From Limihaloglobus sulfuriphilus (lineage in GTDB: Bacteria; Planctomycetota; Phycisphaerae; Sedimentisphaerales; Sedimentisphaeraceae), in the NCBI RefSeq assembly GCF_001999965.1, contig NZ_CP019646.1:434001-498000 (forward strand): a stretch of DNA of 64,000 nucleotides. Direction: 5' to 3'. Of this stretch, positions 35,215 to 45,121 are shown one piece after another. The position numbers and the translations under genes were made by a program. Every line of letters begins with the position of its first letter. Positions within the stretch are counted from its first letter, which is position 1. Below the pieces are notes generated by a model. That model worked only from the letters and a program-made list of their open reading frames with translations. It had not been told where the DNA came from and made no database searches.

Positions 35215-35348
35215 TGTTATTTTACAGGATTAACTCTGATATGATTATACTTATCTGCCGCTGTGAATCAATATTTATATAATCATGAAGTCTTTTTTGG
35301 CTGTTTTATCAGTTTTTTGATGTATGTGAAATTGTTTTTCTTAAAATG

Positions 35349-35368
35349 TATAGAAAACGATTGCTATA
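35349..35368. promoter_or_regulatory. LacI-type operator-like site overlapping a -10 box
   Basis: TATAGAAAACGATTGCTATA, symmetric as TATAGnAAnCGnTTnCTATA. It overlaps the TATAAT at 35365 for the downstream transporter, so binding should repress. Confidence 0.7.
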
Positions 35369-35541
35369 ATCGATATAATGGCTCACAATACAGATTGACG
35401 GCTGAACTCAGCGTACAATCAGTCCGCTCCGGCGAATATTGATTTGAGCCGGAGTGATTAAAAGCATAGATTTTGGAACCATGCGGCCGCGGAAAGGTAT
35501 CTTGACCGGCTGATAAATGTAAAGAAACTGGGGTTTAAAAT

Positions 35542-36915
35542 ATGATTTCCGGAAATAAAAACGACAAAGTCTCCGTCATAGAGAAAATAGGTTACGGCCT
35601 GGGCGATACCGCGAGTAACATAGTATTTCAGACTGTTATGCTTCTGCTGGCGTATTTTTATACCGATATTTTTGGCATAAGTGCCGCGGCAATGGGGACG
35701 CTGTTTCTTTCTGTGCGAATTCTTGATGCCGTGACAGATCCGTTGATGGGGGCAGTCTGTGACCGGACAAACACCAGATGGGGCAAATTCAGGCCCTACA
35801 TCTTCCTGCTAAGTGTGCCCTTTGCAGTTATATGCGTGGTTACATTCACAACTCCGCAGTTTTCCCCCGCGGGCAAACTCATCTATGCCTACATAACCTA
35901 TTCCCTGCTTATGATAATATATACCGCCATAAATATACCGTACTGCGCTCTGGGCGGGGTAATTACCTCTGACAGCCAGGAGCGTGTCTCGCTCAACAGC
36001 TACCGGTTTGTGCTTGCCACCGCCGGCGGAGTTATTGTCGCCTCATGCACCCTGCCTCTGGTCAGGCTTCTTGGCCAGGGAAACGAGCAGAAGGGCTATC
36101 AGCTTGCAATGACTGTATTTGGGGTCTTTGCTGTTGTCATGTTTCTTGCTTGTTTCTTCCTGACCAAAGAAAGGGTGTTTGCCGTCTCAGAGAAAAAGAC
36201 CGGTATTTTGACTGATATTCGGCTCATTTTCAGCAATGACCAGTGGCTGCTGATAGCGGTCTTGACTTTTATGCTTTTGATATCTCTTGTATTACGCGGG
36301 AGTTGCGCTGCTTACTACATCAAGTGGTATGCCGGCAGGCCGGACTTGATTACTGCGTTTCTGACGACGGGAATGGTTGCTTCAATGATAGGGGCGGCAT
36401 TTGCGGCGTCTTTGACCAGGCGAATGCCTAAGTCTAAAGTTTACATATTGATACAAATATCTATCGCGTTGGTTTCGGCGTGTATGTTTTTTGTCGGGCC
36501 GGCAAATTTAGCCCTTATCTTCATTCTCTTTTTTATAGTGCAGTTTTTTGTCCAGATGGGCAGCCCCATTCTCTGGGCAATGATGGCCGACTGTGTAGAA
36601 TATGGAGAATTAAAAACCGGCAGGCGGGTAACAGGGCTGGTATTTTCCGGCGCTTTGTTTACTCTCAAGCTGGGAATGGCTCTTGGAGGTGCAATCCTCG
36701 GCTGGCTGCTTGCCTATTTTGGCTATCAGGAAAAGGCGGACATGCAGACAGAGGAGGCAATCCGAGGTATAGTGCTGATCTTTACACTAATACCGGCGAT
36801 AGGGCATATCTTAGTGATCGGAATTGTCAGCCGCTACAAGTTAACTGACGATAAGTGCAGACAAATCCGTATCGAGCTTGAGAATAGAAGAGTTGATACG
36901 CACCAGGATATATGA
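35542..36915 (+). CDS. GPH-family MFS sugar symporter
   Basis: A 457-residue carrier of the same family as the one at 32432. The loop VRILDAVTDPLMGAVCDRTN followed by RWGKFRPY carries the expected family residues. About 12 helices are seen. It is divergent from the LacI-type regulator and has an operator over its presumed -10. Having two different GPH carriers under one regulator suggests uptake of two related oligosaccharides or uronides. Confidence 0.88.
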   Translation: MISGNKNDKVSVIEKIGYGLGDTASNIVFQTVMLLLAYFYTDIFGISAAAMGTLFLSVRILDAVTDPLMGAVCDRTNTRWGKFRPYIFLLSVPFAVICVVTFTTPQFSPAGKLIYAYITYSLLMIIYTAINIPYCALGGVITSDSQERVSLNSYRFVLATAGGVIVASCTLPLVRLLGQGNEQKGYQLAMTVFGVFAVVMFLACFFLTKERVFAVSEKKTGILTDIRLIFSNDQWLLIAVLTFMLLISLVLRGSCAAYYIKWYAGRPDLITAFLTTGMVASMIGAAFAASLTRRMPKSKVYILIQISIALVSACMFFVGPANLALIFILFFIVQFFVQMGSPILWAMMADCVEYGELKTGRRVTGLVFSGALFTLKLGMALGGAILGWLLAYFGYQEKADMQTEEAIRGIVLIFTLIPAIGHILVIGIVSRYKLTDDKCRQIRIELENRRVDTHQDI

Positions 36916-37214
36916 TTCTGCTGCGACTCTGAAACCCGCTGCTGAAAAGGCTTTAGATACGCATTCAAGGCGTATTTGCTGTGCAGTCTTAAACCTCATG
37001 TATAACCTGCGGTAATAGGCGTAATCTGCGGATTTACATACATCACACACTATTTTCGATTGACTAAGGGGTCTTTTTAGGCTATCTTACGTTTTTTAAT
37101 AGAATTATGAAAAACGAGCGTCCAGATTTGTTTTGCGTGAAAATCAATTATTGGCGTTCTGTAGAATTTTTTTTGATAAGCGGTTATGCTTGCAATATTT
37201 AGGAAATTATATAT
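36916..37214. other. Gap before aspS
   Basis: No gene is seen. A perfect 6-bp hairpin with 7-nt loop (ATACGC/GCGTAT, 36957-36975) followed by TT could end the transporter transcript. The aspS promoter candidate is listed separately. Confidence 0.4.
37060..37088 (+). promoter_or_regulatory. Probable aspS promoter
   Basis: TTGACT (37060-37065), 17-bp spacer, TATCTT (37083-37088), about 125 bp before the aspS start. Confidence 0.5.
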
Positions 37215-39023
37215 ATGCTGAAAAGAACACATAAGTGCGGCGAGTTCAGAGCAGAAAATATTGGTCAGGAAGTCGTTGTCTGCGGCTGGGTCAATTCGTA
37301 TAGAGACCATGGAAACCTCGTTTTTGTTGACCTGCGGGATATCAGCGGCCTTGTGCAGGTGGTTTTCAATCCTGATGAAAATCCTGATATACATGAAACC
37401 GCCCGCCATCTGCGTTCTGAGTGGGTCATAGCTGTAAAGGGTAAGGTTCGGGCAAGGGGCGAAGGCCTCGAGAATCCGCGTCTTGCAACTGGCCAGATAG
37501 AGATAATAACCGGTGAGCTTGAAGTTATGGCAAGGGCAAAGACGCCGCCGTTTGAAATCGACGGTGCCGACCAGGTCGGCGAGGATACGCGTCTGAAATA
37601 CCGCTATGTGGATTTGCGAAGGCCTGTTATGCAGCAGAAAATGATTGTGCGGCATAAAATAGCCAAACTTGTACGGGACTATCTCGACAGCCGCGATTTT
37701 CTTGAAATAGAAACTCCGATGCTGGGTAAAAGCACGCCGGAGGGTGCAAGGGACTATCTTGTGCCGAGCAGGCTTTATCAGGGCAGTTTTTATGCCCTGC
37801 CGCAGTCTCCTCAGCTTTTCAAACAGATTCTGATGGTTTCGGGCATGGACCGTTACTTCCAGATTGTACGCTGTTTCCGTGATGAAGACCCCAGGGCAGA
37901 CCGCCAGGCGGAGTTCACGCAGATTGACATTGAAATGAGCTTTGTTGATTCTGATATTGTCATAACCACCATGGAGGAGATGATAGCCGGAATATGGAAA
38001 GAGATCGCCGGCTACGATGTTCAGCTTCCTATACGGCGAATGAGCTACAGGGAATGTATGGACAGCTACGGTATTGACCGGCCGGATCTGAGGTTTGATA
38101 TGAAGCTGCATGATATATCGGATATTGCCGGCGAGTGCGAGTTTAAGGTGTTTAACTCCGTGGTTGCCAACGGCAATGTCGTCAAGGGGCTTTGCGCTCC
38201 AGGTGCCGGCAGCTATTCGCGAAGTGACATCGAGAAGGGCCTGACAGGTTTTGTCGGCGATTACGGCGCCAGGGGACTGGCATGGTTCAAGGTTTCCGCC
38301 GCGGAAGGCGGAGATGCTCTGGAACTTAAGTCTAACATAGCTAAATTCTTTACCGCTGATCAGCAGCAGGAAATTATACGCCGTTTTGATGCCAAGGACG
38401 GTGATCTGCTTCTCTTTATCGCTGATTCTGAGAATGTCGCGAACAAGGCTCTTGCCCCGCTTCGGGTGAAACTCGGCAGGGACCTTAAGCTCTACGACGA
38501 AAAGTCACTGGCGTTTGTATGGGTTGTTGATTTTCCGCTTTTTGAGTGGAATGAGGAAAGCGGCCGCTTTGATTCGCTTCACCACCCATTTACTGCCCCG
38601 GTTGAAGAAGACCTTTCTAAATTAGATACAGACCCGGGCAATATCATCAGCCAGGCGTATGATCTGGTTGTCAACGGTTCAGAAGTCGGCGGCGGCAGTG
38701 TTCGTATTCACAATATGCAAACCCAGCAGAAGGTCTTCGATATTCTCAACATTTCCCGCGATCAGGCCGAGGATAGATTTGGATTTTTCCTCAAGGCGCT
38801 TGAATACGGCGCACCTCCGCACGGCGGAATCGCCTTCGGCCTTGACAGGCTCACAATGATATTGACAGAGACAGATAATATCCGCGACGTTATAGCATTC
38901 CCGAAAACACAGCGGGGTCAGTGCCTTCTCACGGACGCTCCCAGCAGCGTTGATCAAAAACAGCTTGATGAGCTCAATATAAGAACACAGAAACATCTTC
39001 ATGCCATTGAGGAGGAAGCATAA
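37215..39023 (+). CDS. aspS: Aspartyl-tRNA synthetase
   Basis: Charges tRNA-Asp. The 602-residue length and the inserted GAD domain (about residues 290-410) mark the bacterial type. The OB-fold anticodon domain is at the N-terminus (VCGWVNSYRDHGNLVFVDLRD). Class II motif 2 is FRDEDPRADRQAEFTQID near residue 218, and motif 3 is GIAFGLDRL near residue 540. The TIAGxxGLQ-type features that would separate discriminating from non-discriminating enzymes were not examined. Confidence 0.96.
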   Translation: MLKRTHKCGEFRAENIGQEVVVCGWVNSYRDHGNLVFVDLRDISGLVQVVFNPDENPDIHETARHLRSEWVIAVKGKVRARGEGLENPRLATGQIEIITGELEVMARAKTPPFEIDGADQVGEDTRLKYRYVDLRRPVMQQKMIVRHKIAKLVRDYLDSRDFLEIETPMLGKSTPEGARDYLVPSRLYQGSFYALPQSPQLFKQILMVSGMDRYFQIVRCFRDEDPRADRQAEFTQIDIEMSFVDSDIVITTMEEMIAGIWKEIAGYDVQLPIRRMSYRECMDSYGIDRPDLRFDMKLHDISDIAGECEFKVFNSVVANGNVVKGLCAPGAGSYSRSDIEKGLTGFVGDYGARGLAWFKVSAAEGGDALELKSNIAKFFTADQQQEIIRRFDAKDGDLLLFIADSENVANKALAPLRVKLGRDLKLYDEKSLAFVWVVDFPLFEWNEESGRFDSLHHPFTAPVEEDLSKLDTDPGNIISQAYDLVVNGSEVGGGSVRIHNMQTQQKVFDILNISRDQAEDRFGFFLKALEYGAPPHGGIAFGLDRLTMILTETDNIRDVIAFPKTQRGQCLLTDAPSSVDQKQLDELNIRTQKHLHAIEEEA

Positions 39024-39103
39024 AAGGAAAAAATAAAACCGCAGAAAATAAACGAGTTCGCACGGATGAGCTCAAAGGCCGAAATCTCCTGAAGACTGTG
39101 GCG

Positions 39104-40741
39104 ATGGATATTCAGGATAAGTTTAACCTGCGGAAATTTTTCCAGCCGGATACTATTGCCTCAAAGTGCCGTCTGCGTTTTGGGTTTACGATTATACTTG
39201 TATTGATTCTGGCGCTGCTGTTTCCTTATTTATGGATGGGTAAACTTGCCCAGAAAAGCGTTATAGATTCGGGGTTTTCCGCTGTTGAAACTGTTCTTAA
39301 GAATCACATGAAAAGCCGAAGTTCGTTTGAGCTTGATACAGAACCTTTTATTCTTGAAGAAACTGGGGACAAGTACAAATCGCAGTACAGCCCCGTTAAT
39401 ATTCGCTGGCGAAGGTTTGAGCTGGAGAATCAGCCGGAGAGTGAGACTGTCTTTTCAAAAAAAGAGCTCAAAACGATTACGGAAATCCGTGAAGAAGATA
39501 AGCAGCCTTTTCGTGTATGGGGTGAAGGCAGCGGCGCTCTTGCCACAAAAAAATACGTGCACCTTATAAAGAGTGAAAGCAGGTGCCTACAGTGTCATTC
39601 GGAACAGGGAGCTGCGCCGCCGTTTCAGAATAATCAGCCTATTGGTGCATTCGTAATAACAAAACTTGTCGGCCATACAGACAGGGCCAGGCTTGTTAAT
39701 ATTATATGCATACTAATGGCAGGCCTTCTCGCCGGTTCAGGAGCCATTATAGCCCTCTACGTAACTGTTCAGAAGGTTATATTGAGTCCGCTTCGTCAGT
39801 TAAGGGCCCTTGCCAACAATCTGGCCGAGGGAAATCTCGACACCAGGACATCTATTAAGACCAATGACGAATACGAACGGCTTTCGAACGCGATTAACCA
39901 CATGCTTGACGGTTTACAGAGTTCGCAGGAAAAACTCAGAAACGCAAACCGCCAGCTTGATGAAAAAATACTCGAGCTTTCAGAACGCAACGTTGAGCTT
40001 TTCAAGGCAAACAAACTTAAGGGTGAGTTTCTTGCAAATATGAGTCATGAGTTCCGCACGCCGCTCAATTCAATTATGGGTTTTGCGGATATAATTCGGG
40101 AAAGACCCGATGCCCAAAAAGAAAAAATACAGAGATATGCTGACAACATAGGCAAGAGCGGCAGAAATCTTCTGTCCATGATCAATGACCTGCTTGAAAT
40201 GGCAAAGGTCGAAGCCGGCAAGGTGGAGATAAAAATCCACGAGGTAAACATCCCCGAGATATGTTCATCGCTGGTGAACTTTTTTCTGCCTATGACAACG
40301 AAGAAAAGCATATATGTAGATATTGATCTTGACCCTGAAATACCGATAATCAGAACAGATCCGGATAAGCTCCAGCAAATACTCTATAATTTCATGAGCA
40401 ATGCGGTTAAATTTGTTCCAGAATCCGGCAAGGTATCTGTAATAGGCAGGCTGCTTAATGAGAAAACCGTAAGGCTCTCTATCGCAGATAACGGGCCGGG
40501 CATATCGAAAAATAATCTGGACAAAATTTTTGACAAATTTCGCCAGCTCGACGGCTCAATAACACGAACCGGCACAGGAACCGGCCTGGGGCTGGCTATC
40601 TCAAAAGAGCTTTCGGTACTGCTTGGGGCTGAAATAAAAGTAGAAAGCGTTTTAAATCAAGGGGCTGTTTTTTCTCTTGACCTGCCGGTTCTCGGCCCCG
40701 ATGCCAAAATGCCTGAAACCGCCAAAGACAATCAGCAGTAA
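39104..40741 (+). CDS. Sensor histidine kinase with DUF3365/Tll0287-type heme-binding sensor domain
   Basis: A 545-residue membrane kinase. A first membrane segment lies near residues 25-45 and a second near 200-225. The extracytoplasmic part between them carries CLQCHSEQG, a CxxCH heme c site as in DUF3365 sensors, so it probably senses redox state or a small ligand. HAMP, then HisKA with the phosphorylated His in NMSHEFRTPLNSI, and HATPase (N, DNGPGI and GTGLGLAI boxes) follow. No response regulator gene lies next to it. ATG at 39104 is chosen over a GTG six bases earlier on spacing from GAAG. Confidence 0.87.
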   Translation: MDIQDKFNLRKFFQPDTIASKCRLRFGFTIILVLILALLFPYLWMGKLAQKSVIDSGFSAVETVLKNHMKSRSSFELDTEPFILEETGDKYKSQYSPVNIRWRRFELENQPESETVFSKKELKTITEIREEDKQPFRVWGEGSGALATKKYVHLIKSESRCLQCHSEQGAAPPFQNNQPIGAFVITKLVGHTDRARLVNIICILMAGLLAGSGAIIALYVTVQKVILSPLRQLRALANNLAEGNLDTRTSIKTNDEYERLSNAINHMLDGLQSSQEKLRNANRQLDEKILELSERNVELFKANKLKGEFLANMSHEFRTPLNSIMGFADIIRERPDAQKEKIQRYADNIGKSGRNLLSMINDLLEMAKVEAGKVEIKIHEVNIPEICSSLVNFFLPMTTKKSIYVDIDLDPEIPIIRTDPDKLQQILYNFMSNAVKFVPESGKVSVIGRLLNEKTVRLSIADNGPGISKNNLDKIFDKFRQLDGSITRTGTGTGLGLAISKELSVLLGAEIKVESVLNQGAVFSLDLPVLGPDAKMPETAKDNQQ

Positions 40742-40760
40742 ATGATTTTGGAGATACAAA

Positions 40761-42743
40761 GTGAGTAAAGGTTACAGAAAATTAACTGAGGCTGAAATAA
40801 AGGTTCTTGAATCAAACGGGTGTGTTTGCAGCCGCTGGGATGATGTGTCGGTATGCAAGGGTTTTGATCCGGCTTTTATTAAAGAATCTTTTTTTTCCGG
40901 AACGGTCAGAATCGGCAGAACGGGTGAGACTGTTGAAATGGAATGCGGATTAGTTTTGCATTCGGGTATCTACCGAAGCCGGATCCATAACTGCTCATTT
41001 GCGGATAATGTACTGATAGAGAATGTTTCACTACTGGCAAACTATGACATACAAAATGACGCCGTTATTTGTAATACAGACCTCATGACAGTAGAAGGCC
41101 CAACGTCTTTCGGCAACGGCGTATTTATAGAGGTTGCAAACGAAAGCGGCTCAAGGGCGATTCCCATGTTTGACAGAATGTCGTCGCACGCAGCCTACAT
41201 GATGGCAATGTATAGGCACAGACCCCAGATGATGCAGAAACTGTTAGGTATGGTTGATAAATATTCGAAGAAAGTTACTTCGGAAAGAGCTGTTGTAGGG
41301 GAAAAATGCATCATCAGAGGGGCTCGTCTGATTCGAAATACAAAATTCGGGCCGGGTACGCGGGTTGAACATGCAGATTGTCTGGAAAACGGCTCTATAA
41401 ACAGCTCTCTGGATGATCCTGTGTATATAGGCGTCGGGGTTACCGCGAAAAATTTTATTCTTTGCCAGGGCGTCTCTGTAGAGGACAGGACCATACTGAA
41501 AAAATGCTTTGTCGGCCAGGCCACACGTCTGTCAAATCAGTTTTCAGCGGAAAACTGCGCATTCTTTGCTAACTGCGGCCTGCATCACGGCGAGGCATGT
41601 TCCGTTTTTGCCGGACCCTACACAGTTTCGCACCACAAGTCAACACTGCTGATTTCCGGTACATATTCTTTTTTTAACGCCGGCAGCGGCTCCAACCAGA
41701 GCAATCACATGTATAAACTCGGAGCTCTGCATCAGGGTGTGATAGAACGAGGTTCCAAAACCACCTCTGATTCATATATTCTCTGGCCTGCTCGTGTGGG
41801 CGCGTTTTCACTTGTAATGGGCAGGCATTATTCTCACGGAGATACAAGGAATATGCCGTTTTCGTATCTGATTGAGAGTGATGACAAATCCATGCTGTTT
41901 CCCGGGGTCAACCTGCGAAGCATCGGTACTATTCGAGACAGCCGCAAATGGCCCGAGAGGGATAATCGAAAGACCAAAGATATACTGGATTTTATATCTT
42001 TTAACCTGCTTACTCCTTATACCGCCGAAAAAATGTTTAACGCTCTTGAGATAATTGATCGCCTGCTTGAGGATGACAGTGATTCGGCGATAGTGGCATA
42101 CAACGGGATGTGGGTAAAAAGAAGTTCACTTACCAAGGGCAAAAAGCTCTATATGCTCGCAATAAACAGGTATCTGGGCAACATATTGGTTCACTTTATG
42201 CGTAAATCAGGCTTTAAGTCATTGGATGATATATACAAACTGCTCGAAAGAGAGGACGGCAGGGCCAGAGGCGAGTGGATTGATCTGGCAGGGCTGCTGG
42301 TTCCAAAAGCCATGGCTGAAGAGCTGCTCGACGAGATAGAGTCGGGGAAGATTAACGGACTTGAACAGATACATGAAAGGCTGAAAAAACTGCATGAATC
42401 TTTTGCTGATCTCGAAGCATCATGGATCAGGGCTGCCATAGAAAGGCTCTATTCCAAAAAATGGCATGATTTTACGAAAAATGATTTTATCACCTTTGTT
42501 AATACGTGGATAGAATCAGTTGCCTCGCTTGATTACATGCGGTGCAGTGACGCGGCAAAAGAATTTTCCGAGACGATGAGTATAGGCTACGGCATAGACG
42601 GGGACAGGGAAGTCCAGAAAAAGGACTTCGAAGCTACCCGCGGCACAGCTGAAACGCATCCGTTTACAAGGGCGATCCTGGAAAGGCTCGAGAAAAAACG
42701 TGCCTCCGCGGCTAAGATAATCAAAAAACTTGAGAGTCTCTAA
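40761..42743 (+). CDS. DUF4954 family protein, left-handed beta-helix
   Basis: A 660-residue cytoplasmic protein. Residues 60-300 hold hexapeptide-like repeats rich in I/V-G-x (for example CIIRGARLIRNTKFGPGTRVE) as in left-handed beta-helix nucleotidyl- and acyltransferases. NPxYxxS-like and HHKSTLLISG segments, then a helical C-terminal half, agree with the DUF4954 family. The biochemical role is unknown; sugar-nucleotide or acyl transfer is a guess from the fold. It begins with GTG, with GGAG upstream, 20 bp after the kinase gene. Confidence 0.75.
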   Translation: MSKGYRKLTEAEIKVLESNGCVCSRWDDVSVCKGFDPAFIKESFFSGTVRIGRTGETVEMECGLVLHSGIYRSRIHNCSFADNVLIENVSLLANYDIQNDAVICNTDLMTVEGPTSFGNGVFIEVANESGSRAIPMFDRMSSHAAYMMAMYRHRPQMMQKLLGMVDKYSKKVTSERAVVGEKCIIRGARLIRNTKFGPGTRVEHADCLENGSINSSLDDPVYIGVGVTAKNFILCQGVSVEDRTILKKCFVGQATRLSNQFSAENCAFFANCGLHHGEACSVFAGPYTVSHHKSTLLISGTYSFFNAGSGSNQSNHMYKLGALHQGVIERGSKTTSDSYILWPARVGAFSLVMGRHYSHGDTRNMPFSYLIESDDKSMLFPGVNLRSIGTIRDSRKWPERDNRKTKDILDFISFNLLTPYTAEKMFNALEIIDRLLEDDSDSAIVAYNGMWVKRSSLTKGKKLYMLAINRYLGNILVHFMRKSGFKSLDDIYKLLEREDGRARGEWIDLAGLLVPKAMAEELLDEIESGKINGLEQIHERLKKLHESFADLEASWIRAAIERLYSKKWHDFTKNDFITFVNTWIESVASLDYMRCSDAAKEFSETMSIGYGIDGDREVQKKDFEATRGTAETHPFTRAILERLEKKRASAAKIIKKLESL

Positions 42744-42772
42744 TCAGAGCACTCCGAGAATCAAGTTTTGCT

Positions 42773-42800
42773 TTGAAAAACGCCGCGAGCTGTTTATACT
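42773..42800 (+). promoter_or_regulatory. Probable nadE promoter
   Basis: TTGAAA (42773-42778), 16-bp spacer, TATACT (42795-42800), 43 bp before the nadE start. Confidence 0.5.
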
Positions 42801-42843
42801 TGAAGAACGAAAAACATAAATCTCAATATAACGGAATTTTTAA

Positions 42844-44466
42844 GTGAAGATTGCACTAATACAGATAAATCCCATTGTGGGAGATTTTGAATATAATCTG
42901 GATAAAATCTCTTCTGCATACTCAAAAGCTGTTGAGCTGGGGGCGGAACTGACGGTTTTTCCCGAGCTGGCTTTGAGCGGCTACCCTCCGGAAGATCTGC
43001 TGCTCAAACCTCATTTCACAGACTCCGCTTACGCAGCGCTGCGGAAGTTGGCCGCGTCAGTAATCCAGGTGCCTGCGGTTGTCGGATTTCCTTCTAAAAA
43101 GGAGGGCGGCTGCTACAATTCTCTCGCATTACTGGCTCATGGCGATATTGCCGAGGTTTACGACAAGCATGTCCTGCCTAATTACGGTGTTTTTGATGAA
43201 AGACGCTATTTTAAGAGCGGCTCTAAAGCGGTTTCCGCAGAAATAAACGGTTTCAGTGTAGCTTTCACCATTTGCGAAGACATCTGGCAGCTCGACGAGA
43301 TTGCCGGCCACCTTGAAGCTCTTCCGCATCCTGATTTGATTTTAAATATTTCTGCCTCACCCTTCCATAAGGGCAAGATTGAGCAGCGAAAACAGATTCT
43401 GGCAAATGCCGCCCGCACTTTAGGCTCGCCCTTAGCCTACTGCAATCTTGTCGGCGGACAGGATGAGCTGGTCTTCGACGGCAGGAGCATGTTTGTAGAT
43501 ACTGACGGCAAAGTGGTCACCAAAGCCGCGGCGTTCGACGAAGATATCTGTATTGCGGATTTAACCAGAGACGGTTTGACGGCAGTTACGCCGCGTGCCG
43601 CACAGCCGGAGGATGTGTCTTTAGAGGTGTTTCACGCGGTTACAACCGGCACACGTGACTATATCCGCAAAAACGGGTTCAAGAAAGCTGTGGTCGGGTT
43701 AAGCGGCGGCATAGATTCGGCGGTTGTCGCGGCAGTAGCCGCCGAGGCACTGGGGCCGGAGAATGTTATCGGAGTTACGATGCCCTCGCAGTTTAACTCT
43801 GCCCAGACCCGAAGCGATGCGAAGGTGCTTGCGGATAATCTCGGAATTGCGTTTCATACAATACCTATAGGTGATACGCTGAATTCGTTTCACACCGAGC
43901 TGCTGCAAATAGACGGCTGGAATGACAAAACGACGGCTTATGAAAACCTTCAGGCCAGGATACGCGGCACGCTTTTGATGTCGCTTAGCAATCAGTTTGG
44001 CTGGCTTGTACTTACAACCGGCAACAAGAGTGAAACCGCTGTGGGGTATTCTACACTCTACGGCGACACCGCCGGCGGTTTTGCGGTAATAAAAGATGTG
44101 CCCAAGACACTCGTTTACAAGATTGCACGCCGGTTTAACGAGCTAAAAGGCCGCGAGATAATACCCGAATCCACAATTACCCGCCCGCCCAGTGCGGAGC
44201 TTCGGACAGACCAGAAGGACAGTGATTCACTGCCTGACTATGACCTGCTTGACGGGATTATAGAAGGATACGTAGAAAAAGACATGAGTGCTGCCGAGCT
44301 GGTAAATGCCGGATTTGACGCTGAGCTGGTGCAGCGTGTGATAAGGCTGGTTGATATGAACGAATATAAACGCCGCCAATGCCCGCCGGGGGTTAAGATA
44401 ACGCCAAAGGCATTTGGCCGCGACAGGCGGATGCCGATTACAAACAGATACAAAACAAGAATATAA
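42844..44466 (+). CDS. nadE: Glutamine-dependent NAD+ synthetase
   Basis: Makes NAD from nicotinate adenine dinucleotide, ATP and glutamine. The N-terminal nitrilase-like glutaminase has its triad E41, K108 and C144 (FTICEDIW). The synthetase domain starts with the PP-loop GLSGGIDSAVVAAVAAEALG near residue 285. The 540-residue length suits the two-domain enzyme. Translation starts with GTG. hisH follows after 14 bp. Confidence 0.95.
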   Translation: MKIALIQINPIVGDFEYNLDKISSAYSKAVELGAELTVFPELALSGYPPEDLLLKPHFTDSAYAALRKLAASVIQVPAVVGFPSKKEGGCYNSLALLAHGDIAEVYDKHVLPNYGVFDERRYFKSGSKAVSAEINGFSVAFTICEDIWQLDEIAGHLEALPHPDLILNISASPFHKGKIEQRKQILANAARTLGSPLAYCNLVGGQDELVFDGRSMFVDTDGKVVTKAAAFDEDICIADLTRDGLTAVTPRAAQPEDVSLEVFHAVTTGTRDYIRKNGFKKAVVGLSGGIDSAVVAAVAAEALGPENVIGVTMPSQFNSAQTRSDAKVLADNLGIAFHTIPIGDTLNSFHTELLQIDGWNDKTTAYENLQARIRGTLLMSLSNQFGWLVLTTGNKSETAVGYSTLYGDTAGGFAVIKDVPKTLVYKIARRFNELKGREIIPESTITRPPSAELRTDQKDSDSLPDYDLLDGIIEGYVEKDMSAAELVNAGFDAELVQRVIRLVDMNEYKRRQCPPGVKITPKAFGRDRRMPITNRYKTRI

Positions 44467-44480
44467 GGTAAAATACTGAA

Positions 44481-45095
44481 ATGATCGTAGTTATCGACTA
44501 CTGTGTTGGAAATGTCAGGAGTGTCTGCAACGCGCTTGATTATATCGGATGCGAGAACAGGCTCTCTGCCGAGCAAAAGGATATAGAGCAAGCCGACGGG
44601 ATTATCCTGCCGGGGGTGGCGGCGTTTGGCTTTGCCGTCAATGCTCTGGGCAAATCTGCCGAGCTTGTTATCGAGGCCGCAAACTCGGGCAAGCCGCTGC
44701 TTGGGATATGCGTCGGCTACCAAATGCTCTTTGACTCAAGCTCTGAGCTTGGAGAACATAAAGGTCTGGGGCTTATTGAGGGCAGGGTTGTTCCTCTGCC
44801 GGCAGATAAGGGTCTCACTGTGCCGCACATGGGCTGGAATGAGGTTGCCGTATCGCCCGAGATGCATATTTTTGACGGTATGCGGGATAAGGAATACATG
44901 TATTTTGCCCATTCATTCCATGCAGAGGTGCAGAATAAATCTGCCGCGGTCGCCTATACTGACTACGGCGGAGCGGTAGTGGCCTCGATTCAAAAAGATA
45001 ATATCTACGGAGTTCAGTTTCACCCTGAAAAAAGCTCAGATACTGGGCTGGAAATCCTTCGGAATTTCGAAAAGATATGTATGAACAGAATTTAA
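44481..45095 (+). CDS. hisH: Imidazole glycerol phosphate synthase, glutaminase subunit
   Basis: Provides ammonia to HisF in histidine synthesis. The nucleophile is C77 in GICVGYQM, where GICLGMQ is more usual. The His and Glu of the triad are in VQFHPEKSS, and HMGWNEV is the typical interdomain segment. At 204 residues it is of normal length. hisF follows directly, but no other his genes are in the window; paralogous HisH/HisF pairs also serve surface-sugar amidation, so histidine synthesis is likely rather than certain. Confidence 0.92.
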   Translation: MIVVIDYCVGNVRSVCNALDYIGCENRLSAEQKDIEQADGIILPGVAAFGFAVNALGKSAELVIEAANSGKPLLGICVGYQMLFDSSSELGEHKGLGLIEGRVVPLPADKGLTVPHMGWNEVAVSPEMHIFDGMRDKEYMYFAHSFHAEVQNKSAAVAYTDYGGAVVASIQKDNIYGVQFHPEKSSDTGLEILRNFEKICMNRI

Positions 45096-45121
45096 TTTAC
45101 TATATTTAAAGGACTTATACA

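Larger units (their letters stand above)
35144..35541. other. Divergent regulatory region between LacI regulator and GPH transporter
   Basis: No gene is seen in these 398 bp. It holds two operator-like sites, each containing AAACGATTGCT, and two TATAAT boxes at 35365 and 35374 directed at the transporter. No matching -35 box is obvious. Confidence 0.55.

Noticed and set aside
36916-37214. tRNA gene before aspS
   Set aside because: No cloverleaf or TTCGA-type T-loop pattern; only a short hairpin is seen.
37077-38111. 344-codon minus-strand frame over aspS and its promoter
   Set aside because: Antisense to conserved aspartyl-tRNA synthetase motifs; no start signals.
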